This document shows, in pieces, positions 46,601 to 56,975 of a stretch of 64,000 nt of DNA. This DNA comes from Paraspadella gotoi (lineage: Eukaryota; Chaetognatha). Positions within the stretch are counted from its first letter, which is position 1. Each line of letters starts with the position of its first letter. The notes under the pieces are model-generated. The model ran no database searches and was not told where the DNA came from. It saw nothing but the letters and a program-made list of their open reading frames with translations. The stretch lies in contig CM119265.1 in NCBI GenBank assembly GCA_051294375.1, positions 10,864,338 to 10,928,337 on the forward strand, in the 5' to 3' direction. Position numbers and translations under genes: made by a program.

Positions 46601-48368
46601 CGCGATCGGCGTTGTTATGGACGACGACGGCGACGCCGCCGCGATGCTGCCCCGTGCCGATCACGTGGCGAGAGGCGTGGAGATCGGGAGTCTGTGAGAA
46701 GGGAAGTAAAATTAGTTATAACAAATTCCTTTACAGATTTACTCAACGATTTTCGTGCCGGAAACATATTCACCCCGATGGACGACACCGACTCCTTGGC
46801 CGACGCGGGTTTGGCTTTAGCCGACGATTTAGTCGTCTTGCAGGCGACGTTGAGCACGGCTTTGGACCCTTTGTCGTCGCCGACAAAATCGCGGAGATCG
46901 TAGACGAGAATCTCCCGCTTAGCGCCGCCACGAGTCACGAATCGCGTAGAGGACGGCGGAGGCGTGACTTGCATCGATCGCTTGGCTCCGTCTGAGTGTT
47001 GATGCGGTAATGGAAGATACAGAAATAAAAGAAAAAGCTTGTCGATCACTTTGGCCGAGACTTACGCAGGTTTTTAGTTCCGTTGGACGTGACCTCGACC
47101 ATAACACTGCTCGTTTTAGCGAGAGGACAGCGAGATGTGAGAAGCTTGCCGAAGAGCCGCTTCATGGACCAATCGTGTAGAAAGCCTGTAATAAAGTCAA
47201 AAATATATCATAGATATTAAATATGCCCGATTGTAAACGAAGAATGAACCAACCAATCACATTCTTATCTTACAACGTTACCACTTAGCCACTCACTTTG
47301 TACGAAAGGATCGTAGACGACTGATAGCGACTGGGTCAACTCGAGACTGGACTCGGCGCATCCTTCATCCCGACAAACGGGGCGGAGATGGATCGATAGT
47401 GAGTGAAATGCGGAATCGAAGAGGCGTTTGGCGTCGTTGAGAAGAGTCGCGAGGCCGGCTTTGGATTCGCACGGAAGGAGCTTCTTCCAAGGAGTCAGGT
47501 TTTCTTGGTGGAGAAAGAAATCATCGGTTGAGATTCGAACTCATCCCGCGAGACTCGACCGTGTGGCTTACCCGTGCAAACGACTTCCCTCGGCAGCGCC
47601 CCGTATCTGACGAAAGTAGAGTTCAACCCTTCGCCCTCGAAAACTGCACCCGTTGGTCGGAAGGAGAGAACGGGGCTGACCGTCGCCGTCTTGTCAAGAA
47701 AGTTGAGGCTGGAGCAGCTGAGGCCGGAGAGAGCGTTGACCAGCCGCTTCCAGGTTTCGTCGACGGCGGCGGCGCCCAGGGAAGGATGAAACCACGCCCA
47801 TAGCTCGACGCCCGGCGGCGCCGGCGAAAGAGGGTAGCCCCAGTCCCGCGTTTTCCACAGGCCCATAGTGAGGGTCAGGTGAAGCTCCTGGTTAAGGAAC
47901 GGGTGAGTTTAACTTCTTTTTATGGGACAATGATTTAGGGCGTTATCCAGTCCCCTCCACGACTTTCACCTGAACTTTGTGATGAGCGACGATTTCTCCC
48001 AGAGCCTTCGGAAACAGATGATAGTGTTTGAAGTAAGAGTTATCGTACTCGCCCTGATATGAGAAAGGGTAAGGTTCAAACTGGGTCCGAGAAAAAGCAT
48101 CATTTGCGCCCTTACTTTGACTCCGTGAACCGGAACGTGCCAAGCGGTTGTAAATTGAAAGTGGGCGTGGAGATGGCCGGAGGGTAGCGGACGGAGCAGG
48201 AGCTCCTCGTGGAAGTCATCGTCACCGAACACGAGACCTTAGAGGTCAAGGGCAAATTCAATGTGAACTAACCGGACTAAATCGAGGTTTAATTGACGTT
48301 ATTTACCCACCTGTCAAAAGAAGGTAAGCGACGAGAACGAAAAGTGGCCAAGCCGAAACTTTCTCCAT
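40656..48368 (-). CDS. PIGT: GPI transamidase subunit PIG-T, 11 exons
   Basis: A subunit of the ER GPI-transamidase complex that attaches GPI anchors. Exons 48311-48368, 48116-48237, 47970-48053, 47572-47887, 47297-47503, 47066-47185, 46774-46991, 46517-46691, 46299-46440, 45938-46232 and 40656-40901 total 1,983 nt (660 aa; human 578). The first exon encodes a signal peptide. Diagnostic segments are EELLLRPLPSG, HYHLFPKALG, REVVC plus TENLTPWKKLLPC, LLMETVPWYLR, YPPDANHGFYV and TPDFSMPYNVICL. A single membrane span follows (CLVSTAVAIAFGTI), then an 80-residue Lys/Glu-rich cytosolic tail longer than the human one. The last intron, originally about 155 bp, holds a 4.9-kb hAT-like element. Confidence 0.93.
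41957..42192 (+). mobile_element. tRNA-Gly-like SINE, copy 2 (in hAT-like element 2)
   Basis: Full-length copy, nearly identical to the copy at 5571, with an intact B box (GGTTCTAGCCC). It ends TACTGTCTCTTCAATA as copy 1 does, which fixes the 3' end of the family at about 235 bp. Confidence 0.8.
42958..44088 (-). pseudogene. Gag-like reading frame of the DIRS-like element, frameshifted
   Basis: A first segment at about 43971-44088 (MPSQMEAVLLKISNAF, EFLCSSRSELESLRR) ends in a good donor, GTGAGT. A second segment (43100-43535) encodes SEWVLQQWRDLRRV and DVLLPLWDVFSANTRFRRW. It then changes frame near 43210 into FVLLLKSCLAAQFDAV and MRDAGASAHAVLSVADALRL. The amphipathic, Ala/Leu-rich composition suits a capsid-like protein of a retroelement, but I cannot assign the family by sequence. 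The internal complementary region (43746-43832) lies between the two segments. Confidence 0.4.
44129..44420. repeat. Tandem repeats inside the DIRS-like element
   Basis: A unit of about 60 bp, containing GCGGAAGAGACATGAGGG, occurs twice between 44130 and 44247. A second unit of about 62 bp, containing GGGGGCCGAA and AAGGTTCTTCCC, occurs three times between 44260 and 44415. They lie between the inverted end and the first gag-like segment, where a leader would be. Confidence 0.7.
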
Positions 48369-49213
48369 TTTCTCAGCCGATCGACGCCGCTCTTAGTTTA
48401 TCGTCACGTGATCGTCATTTCCGACTAAAAAAAACAGTACTCCTGGTCTCTGTTGTCTCGCTCCCTATTCCACTCTCGTTCTTTCTCTCTCTCTCTCTCT
48501 AAAAAAAACAGTGGATCCGCAAATCGAGAAATTTGATTCGAAGAAAAAGGTGGGTTAAATGTAGAAAAACGATAAGGAAATATATTTAAAATTGATATAT
48601 TATGATTAAAGATTGAATCTAACAGCGGAAAATGAATCGTTTTTAAAAAAAATGAACAGAAATGAAATAGTAGATTATACCGACCATTCACCCCAAAAAA
48701 ATAAAAAAGCTTTTAACAACCAGAAAAAACCACAGATTGTTTTCAAAGACAGCCAAAAAAAAGGTCGATTGCATTCCATAATTATTACTATCAAACAAAA
48801 TATATAGACAAGTAAACAAAGGACCCGTCTCGAGGTCGAGGCGAAATCAAACAACCGCTAAGACGGGACACAACCCCCCACTCTTTCTTTATCGGTAAGG
48901 GGAGAAAACCGAGGATCCGATTTAGGGCGGGGACGGCGAGGGGGAGGGCAAGTAAGTGGAAGCTGACCAAATGCACATCGCGAGCTTTATTTTATTTTAT
49001 TTGAAGCAATATATATTTTAGTAATAAACTAAGCGTGTTTTCGAATATCACAGGCCGGACGCTACCCAAAACGGACATCTGGGGGAAAAAATACGGGACG
49101 TGAATTTGGTCGAGTTTATTTTCGTGAAATCGCAGTTTGTCTCCCATCGAAAGACGGAGATGATAATTGGAACAAAAAGTTGATCCAATTCTTCCTTTCT
49201 AAAATTTTTTTCA
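48369..49213. other. Intergenic region between PIGT and ARP3
   Basis: About 845 bp, AT-rich, with a CT run at 48482-48502. It holds the ARP3 3' end and PIGT promoter; no further gene is seen. Confidence 0.5.
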
Positions 49214-52200
49214 TCATGTCATGGTGCCGAAAACGGGGTTATGTCTGCAAATACTCGCTCCGTATTCGTCGTAGTCGGCTTTAGTATGGCAAACCTGGTA
49301 TGGGAAAATTAATAAATAATCACGGCCGTTGTTTAAAGAGATCAAAGAATATCAAAATATAAAATATCAGAAACACCATTCAAATTACTTGGTAAAACTC
49401 GGGAGTAGACGCCAACATAGAGCCTCCGAACCAGACGGCGTAGCGCTGCATCTGATGGGTGATGACCTGCACATCGATGGGTTTCGGTTTGATGCGACCT
49501 TCGCTCAAATCCTCGTGGATCTTCAATCGGGCATCCACGGTCCTCTTGATGTCTCGCTGTAACTTCCGCCCGAAATCGCGGAACATAGTTGAGCCGCCTG
49601 AAAAAAGAGGGTCGGGTATTAGCCGAGAGGAACTCCTAAACAAGTCAACAGTAAACGCTCTTCACTCCTCCCCTCCAACCACACACCCGAGAGGACGATG
49701 TTCTTATAAAGCGGGCGCCGGACGTCGATGGGGCAATTCTGAATGACGTCGTCGACGATCTCAGAGATTGGAGTCGTGAAGTCGCCGTTGCTGAACTCGG
49801 GATGGAAGAAGATCTCCGGACCCAGGAAACGCTCGTAGCCGACGTCGACGGAGAAAGGCTGTTTCGTGATGGAGTTCAAAGCATCGTACCTGAAAACGCG
49901 AGCGTAGCGGGTTAAGTTAACTTGTAAGAGAAAGCAAAATATCAAACTAAAGATTTTGTACTTTTTAATCCACTTGGCCGGATCTGTGTCGTATTTGTTA
50001 AACTCCTTTACCATGTCGGGGCAGACGTAACAGAATCGTTCCTTGATCGCCTTCGCCGTCTCCAGGGATTGCTCCGGTGGGATCCCCACCTTTCACAACA
50101 AACCAAATTTCCGCAATTAACCAACACGGATGAAGCAACTATAAGGAAGTCTTTCCTCTATAGGGTACCTATGCTTATGACTTTACTTCCCTTAAGCTTG
50201 CTATATCAGGGTTGGCATTAAAAAACCCACCCAAAAAAAACCAAAACAAGTTTGAGCAAACAATGTCGGATCTGCCTACGAAAATTAATAAATTAATTAA
50301 TCTATTAATTAATTAATTAATTTTAGTATTCAATAATTAATTATAAATTTATATACAGCTTATCATCATCGATGTCCTTAAAATAAAGTAAATGTGACTT
50401 ATATTTTTTCCATTCAAACTCATTTCCACTGGCACAATTCCGTCAAAACTTTATATCTAGCTTCTTCACAAACTTTCCTTCCCGCTCACAAAATTTCATC
50501 TCAATCTATTATGGGTTAAAATAAGCAAAAAGAGTCAAGTAAATGTGACTCATATTTTTTTCATTTAAACTCATTTCCACTCGTACCGAAACTTTATATC
50601 AATCTTCGTCACACATTTTCCTACCCACACACAAAATTTGAACTCAATCTATCCATCCAATTATGATTAATTAGAGTATATTTATTGGTTAAAATAAGTA
50701 AAAAGATTTTAGTAAATGCAACTTATGTTTTTTACATTTAAACTCATATCCACTCACACGATTCCGTCGAAACTTTTATCCAGCTTCATCATACATGTTC
50801 CTACCCATACACAAAATTTCATTCCGATCCAACCAGCCAATCACGAGTTATTGGGGCTTTTTGCTAAGGTGGGACGGATGGACGGATTGATTGACTGATT
50901 AATTATTGATTAATTAATTGACTAATTGATTAATTAACTGATTAATTATTTGATTTATTAATACATCCTGCATATACGTTTAATATATAAGGAAAAAAAA
51001 TCATAATCAATTAGTGAAACAGGTTTTTTGTTTTTTCCATTTAAACTCATTTCCACTCAAACGATTCCATCGAAACTTGGTTTCCTGTTCAATCACACAC
51101 TTTCCTACTCACATACAAAATTCCAGGTCAATCGCCCCATCCACTCATGAGCAATTGGTGTTCAAATAGTGAATTATATTTTGTTTTTTCCATTTAAACT
51201 CATTTCCACTTGGACGATTCCATCGAAACTTTATAACCAGCTCAATCACACACTTCCCTACCCACACACAAAATTTCATTCAAATCCATCCATCCAATCA
51301 CAAGTAATTTTTTGTGTATGTTTTTTGCTAAGGTGGGACGAATGGACGGACATCATTTTTTTTGCATAATTTATCATAATTCGATGATCTGACATGATAT
51401 AAGTTAGTGCCCGACAATATTGAGGGGGCGGACCGACGGACCGACAAAGTGAATTATAGAGTCGGGATCTGCTGATAAGCAGATCCGACTAAAAACCCAG
51501 CTAAAAAAACCCAAAAAAACCCACTTTTTAGTGGGTTTTTTTGGGTTTTTTAAAATTACTTAATTTTTTAATATGAAACATTAAATTGTTGAAGCAAAAA
51601 TTTAAATTATATAAGATATGTAAAACATAGGTTTAGGGTAATTTTTTATCATTAAATTATATATTAAGCTTTGTAAAAATGATATGTTTAATATCAGTAT
51701 CACTTTCGTTGCTGGCTTCTGTACCATTTTCCTTATATTAAGTAATCCTAATCATGAATCGCAAATTATGTAAAGAGCGACAAAATAAAAATGATTGCTA
51801 TTCTCTCGTTATTATTTAACACAAGGTTAGGGTTCTTTTAAAGCTATTTATCAGAAAAAATTAAACTTCAATATAATTATATATTTGACTATTTGTCTGA
51901 AAAGGTATCCTAACCAGGAGTAAAGTAACGAGAATGCGGGAAAATAACACATTGACGTCAGGAAAAAATGTTAGCCTTATTAAACACCTTAATATTTTAT
52001 TAAATTAGCTCAAATATTTTATCCAAATATCAAAATTTTTTTTTAGCCCAAAAGACAAGTTAATTCGGCAAAAACATGTACTAAAGATGTACTTCAATTT
52101 TCAATGTATTAGTAATTTATATAAATGTTTATGATGCATATTTATATCAAATTATTTTGAGTATTTAATTACTATTTTCTAATAAAATTAAGTTTATACA

Positions 52201-54953
52201 CTTTTTATTCAGAAAATATAATATTTATATTTATTACATTTCTGTTTACCATAAAAAATATTAATTAATTAATACTATTATTAAATAATTAAATATATAA
52301 TCAGTATATTTTTATATATTTTTATCAGTAATCACTTAAGAAGTATAAATATTTTAAATTTGTATCTTAAAAAAAATTAATATGACAGTCTGCTACCTAT
52401 AATTTAAAAAAACCCAATAAAACCCAAAAAAACCAAAAAAACCCAGTAGGCTGGGTTTTTTTTAAAAAAACCAGGTTTTTGCCAACACAGAGCTATATGC
52501 TTCAAGCATGCGAGTATTCTACCACAGCAAGTTAGCTTCTCTTATTCAAGTAAGTTAATTGGTATGTTTATTGGGAATACTACTAGAGTTAAGTTTACTG
52601 TTATTTTAGGACCATTTAGCTCTCTTACACAACAACCGGCTTCGCACTCACCTCTCTCTCCCTGAGGAGCTGCTGGATGAAGTAAGTGATGTCTCTCCCC
52701 GCGATCGGAATGTGTTTGATACAGGATCCAATGACGTAACCCTCGGCGACAGGAATCACGTGCGTCACACCGTCTCCGCTGTCAATCACCGTACCCGTCA
52801 ACGTCCGTTCACCGGCCTATTATTTTAAATACATGGTGACAATTTTATAAGCGTCGGTAAAAAAACGCTGTCATTTGCAAACCATTGGTTATTTCATTCA
52901 TTTTAAAAATTAGTTAAGTAGAAAATATTAAAGTCATTTATATGTTCAAATTTTATATTGATCAGTAAAGATATGCCCTGACAATGAGTGAAAAAAGTTG
53001 GCTTTTAAAATCGGGTTATATTTTCGAACACACAGCTTTTAAATTCAAGTTTTCTGAAGAAATTTGAAATAAAATAACATTAATATTATTATCTTTTGAA
53101 AGTCCTTTCAAATCTGAAGAGAATGACGTACTTATGAATACTGTAATATAAAATTAACCGGCCCAGCTTTTAATATAATTTAATTAAGATACATACTCAA
53201 AAACGAGACATCTTTTTAAAAATCAATAGCTGGAGGGTAAATTTTAGATTTTTATTGAATTTTATCTTAAATCTTTTTTTTCAGGCTCTTTCATGATACT
53301 TATATAAATAATAATATTTTATGTTATCATCGCAGAGGAATCAAGACTCCAGAATCGAATCGGATCAACGGATCGGATCAACGGATCGGATCGGAAATAA
53401 ATGGAACATTCTCATTGGTTGAAAGATAAATGGCACCGGCCAATGAACAAATGGTCGGGAAATTTTACCCTTACCTCCGATCCGTTTGGGCTGTATAAAA
53501 GGGAACCGAATTCTGTATTGATTCACTCTGCCTTGAAATTGACACCGTCTTGTTTATCGTTTATTTTCGAAGAAATAAAATCCACTTTGGTTTCGCTCAG
53601 AAATCCTTGTCTACTTACTAAATTGAGGTGGCAGAGGTGGGATTCGAACCCACGCCTCCGAAGAGACTAATTATTATTATAATTATTATTATTATTATTA
53701 TAATTATTATTATTATTTAAACAGGTCATATATTTTTAAAAAGATTTAAAATTTTAGATAATTCACTTTTGGCTCTCTTAATTGAACCAAAGCTGGGCAG
53801 CTTAATTTTTATGTTAGAGCTTTCATAAGTATGTCATTCTCTAAATTTTTTTAAGGGCTTTCTGAGGATAGTAATATTGTTAATATCTTAATAAATACTT
53901 TGTTTAAAAAAGTACTAAAAATGAATTTAAAAACAGAGTTGGAAAATGAAACCCGATTTTAAAAGTCAACTTTTTCTACTCATTGTCAAGGCATATCTTA
54001 ACTGAAAAATAGAAAATTTGAACATATAAAGGACTCTAATATTTTTTACTCAATTAATTTTTAAAATCAATGAAATAACCAGTGGTTTGCAAATGACAGC
54101 GTTTTTTTACCGGCGCTTGTAAAATTGTCACCATGTACGTAAAAGCGAATATTATTTGCTTAATAAATTTATAATTTTCAGTCCCCCCCCCACCCCACAA
54201 CCTGTCGGGATGTCCAGGAGGCGGCCAAGGCGAGAACAGCCTGTACGGCGATATAGAGACCGGGCACGTTAAAGGTTTCAAACATGATCTCGGCAGTGTA
54301 CTCTCGGTTCTCGGGTGTGTTGAGCGGAGGCTCCGTGAGCAGAAAATAGTGATCTTCTGGTTCGGCGCGGAGATACTTGAAGACGGTCTGTTCCCAGAAC
54401 CTCTCCATCAGGTCCCAGTCGTCGACTATGCCGTGTCGGATCGGCCACTGAAAAGACGCGCAGGAAGGAAGAGGAGTTAATATTCCAACAGATTTGTTAA
54501 TTACAATCGTGTAGGCGAGTTCGAAACGAGACTGACTTTGACAGTGTAGTTGGGAGTCTCCAACGCCTCGTCCCCGATGTAGAAATCCAAATCGGAGACG
54601 CCAGTCGCCACCTTTCGGGAATATTTTTTTTTATTGAGGGCAGGCAATTGGCAATGATCATAAGAATAATTCGACATTTCCTGCGTGCTATCCCGTAATT
54701 AATTAATTAATTATCACTTATGCTTTAGTGAACTAGAATCAAAATTTTGACTTTTCCTCAATCAGTAATCTTATCTCCCCCCTTTCTTAAGAACGCTCCA
54801 CCCCAATCCCCCAACCTTAGCGCCGATTCTAGCGCTCTCTTTGACTGCGATGCAGGAGGGAATGATGTGCTGCGGTTCTGTGTTGCCCGCGTATCCGATC
54901 TTGGTGTAGCCCGTCCCGTTATCGATTACTACGGCCGGAAGTCGACCCGCCAT
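49214..54953 (-). CDS. ACTR3: Actin-related protein 3 (Arp2/3 complex), 8 exons
   Basis: The Arp3 subunit of the Arp2/3 actin-nucleating complex. Exons 54816-54953, 54537-54611, 54202-54447, 52652-52816, 49962-50089, 49687-49889, 49389-49597 and 49214-49294 total 1,245 nt (414 aa; human 418). It begins [18 protein letters not shown] and contains [69 protein letters not shown] and [16 protein letters not shown]. Nucleotide-binding loops ([15 protein letters not shown]) are intact. Two introns are swollen by transposons: one holds a long-TIR element with an LTR remnant, the other a hAT-like element containing an R2 repeat. Confidence 0.96.
50207..52490. mobile_element. hAT-like element 3 in an ARP3 intron, with nested R2
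   Basis: The left end is CAGGGTTGGCA and the right end, read inward, is CTGTGTTGGCA. Flanks TGCTATAT (50199-50206) and AGCTATAT (52491-52498) agree at 7 of 8 positions, a probable 8-bp target duplication. The sub-terminal parts are poly-A/poly-C rich with repeated AAAACCC units on both sides. A whole R2 repeat (50248-51494) lies just inside the left end. The remaining about 1 kb is AT-rich with no coding potential. Confidence 0.7.
50248..51494 (+). mobile_element. R2 repeat, complete copy in hAT-like element 3
   Basis: The clearest complete copy, 1.25 kb. It begins AACAAGTTTGAGCAAACAAT and ends with the hairpin at 51461-51490, followed by TAAAAA. Its last 140 bp (TCATAATTCGATG ... GGACCGACAAAGTGAATT) are the best conserved part of the family. 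It is closely similar to the copy at 20720-21876. Confidence 0.75.
53322..53629 (+). mobile_element. Probable LTR remnant with promoter and poly-A signal
   Basis: The block begins TGTTATCATC, contains tandem GGATCAACGGATC units, a TATA box (TATAAAAG at 53494-53501) and AATAAA at 53575-53580. It is directly followed by sequence complementary to a tRNA 3' end. This order (promoter, poly-A signal, primer site) is that of an LTR retroelement. The right border is not sharp and no second LTR or coding region is present. Confidence 0.5.
53494..53501 (+). promoter_or_regulatory. TATA box of the LTR-like block
   Basis: TATAAAAG, preceded by a GC-rich segment and followed 75 bp later by AATAAA. It is antisense to ARP3. 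Confidence 0.45.
53630..53668 (-). tRNA. 3' part of a tRNA-Leu-like sequence (primer-binding-site position)
   Basis: On the minus strand 39 nt contain a long variable arm (GTCTCTTCGGAGGC), a T arm with GGTTCGAATCC and an acceptor strand ending CTGCCA. By memory this matches the 3' half of metazoan tRNA-Leu(AAG) almost fully. The 5' half is absent; an (AAT)n tract replaces it. It is not a functional tRNA gene. Its place right after an LTR-like block points to a primer-binding site with unusually long tRNA identity. Confidence 0.6.
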
Positions 54954-56975
54954 CTTGGAGCGTCTGCTTTTGAATTTTTCTTAAAAACCGTTCGGGGCCT
55001 TCAGATAGGTTTCGAAATTGGAGTATCCTACCCGTTTAATGTTTCGGACAATGTTTTCGTTTGTTGAAATACGCTAACAAAACGCCCCTTTATCTAACAA
55101 ATGTTTATCAAATTCACTAATTTAGAAAAGCAAAAATGTCATCTATATTTATATTTGTTTGAGCTTGAAGTGATAATGTCGATGAAGAAATTTATTTAGG
55201 GCTTGTCAGACAGTCATTCAAACCTGAATTTCAGAAAAAAAGAGACAGCATTGTATAGAAACGTCACCGGAAAATAAAAAGGAAAATATTTCCACATATA
55301 TCCCGCGAAAAAAATTTCATTTCATTTAATTTCAGATCAAACTAAATAAATGAACGACGGACATTAAAAATTAGCGAGACTAGAAAAAACGAGAGAACCA
55401 AGGGGACAAATTAGGAATAACGGTTAGTACCAGTGGTAACGCGATTTAAGCAAATAAAATGCTAACCCTTGTAGCGCTCTAACTGCTTTAAGTACTACAA
55501 CTAATTTTTAAAAAAAATTTCGTGAGTATATCAATCAAAACTTGTAATAAAAACAAAAAAAACCGGGAACGCTAACTTTTGATGTGGCTACCATAACAAC
55601 ATGCGACAAAAATACAATTTGAATCCGAAGAATAACAATGTGTGCTACTGTGAATTATACTATGGAAATTGACCACGCAAACCCTTTAGGGAGATATACA
55701 GGTTTTAAAAGTTAACTAACTATACACATTACACAAAAAATAAAATAACCCGTAAAAGCTATCAGTGACTAATTAAAAGTAATTATTAAATCCCGATTGC
55801 GTCAAAGCGCGAGAAAAATATAAGGCTGAGAAAGTTTGTTTTCCCAAAAAATAATAATAACCAAAAGAGAGAAAGAAACGCAATTTGTTTTGTCGAAAAG
55901 AAAATTGTACCAATGGTGGTTTCGGTTAATCGCGAAAAAAATCGCCCGTTTTCAGAAATGCGGGCATCAAATAAAAGATAAAGAAAGAAGTTCAGTAGCT
56001 CACACGTCAAATGTCGCACGAAGGCATATTGATTACAACGCCCCTCAAAAAAAAGTTTTTATCTTTTGAAAAGAAGAGAAAAACCGCGAGAAGGCAATGG
56101 AAAACGTAGCCATAAGGTTGAGGGTGGGGGCTAATGTTAGCGCGGAGGTTTTTCGACAGAATGAAAAACATTGATTTTTCAAAGGCGAGTGAGCGAGGGA
56201 ATTTGTCTGTTGTAAGAGATTTTGGCGTCGCCGGATCCGATATGAAACGGAGATTGACGGTCAATTTTATAAGGTGTCGAAAAAAATCTAGACATTATTA
56301 TGAGAAAAGTTTTTTCGTGCTCTCTCACAATATGCTTTCGTAAAAAGCACAAAAATAATGAGGGAATATTTCATAAATCATAAAAACTAAAAGTCTCTCT
56401 AGCCCGTATAAATATTAAATTGAATCAAATCATTGGTGAATTAAGACAAATTGCATGATACAAAATATTGTAGGCTGGGAATCTTTAGGAACTTATTATC
56501 CAAATTCATATTTCATAGATATTATTTAAGAGGCACAAATATATACGGGTCTGTTAGAAAACTATCACGGAACGAAAAAATAATCAGATCTACAGTATAA
56601 ATCGGGTGTAAATATTTTTTTTTTCCATCACGTCTTTTAAGCCACAATATTTGACAAGTTAAAAATATTTAACTCAAATCCAAAAATTTTTTTCTCATGG
56701 TGCCATCCTCACGCGAATTACGACGAAAAACGTGAGTATACAGAATATTAAAATAAAGCCTTCGATTAATTCCCAACGCCGATTTCCATAAGCGGGGGCG
56801 TCGATTAAAAGAAGGAAAAAAAAACGATTCAGGTTTGCTCTTCATCAATAAAAAAAAAACAAATAAAAAACAACCAAAATTAGCGCTGACGTTATTATTT
56901 ATCAAGAATTTAGAAGAAAAAGACTTCAAAATTAGGAAGGAACGGCGTTGTTGTTCATAGACCAAAAAATGAGAT
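54954..56975. other. Intergenic region between ARP3 and CERK
   Basis: About 2 kb, AT-rich. No exon, RNA gene or known repeat of this window was recognised. A faint tRNA-like stretch at 55430 lacks a B box. Confidence 0.5.

Larger units (their letters stand above)
52838..54136. mobile_element. Long-TIR element in an ARP3 intron
   Basis: About 400 bp at each end are inverted copies, starting CATGGTGACAATTTTA outward (52838-53240 against 53745-54136). TA stands on both outer sides, a possible TA target duplication. The same end sequence, ATGGTGACAATTTTAC, reappears at 63980 at the very end of the window. The centre holds an LTR-like block. No transposase frame is present. The superfamily is not assigned. 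Confidence 0.7.

Noticed and set aside
53630-53668. A functional tRNA-Leu gene
   Set aside because: The 5' half, D arm and anticodon arm are missing and replaced by an (AAT)n tract.
55430-55470. tRNA-like D-arm pattern (GGTTAGTACCAGTGG)
   Set aside because: No B box or acceptor pairing follows at a suitable distance.
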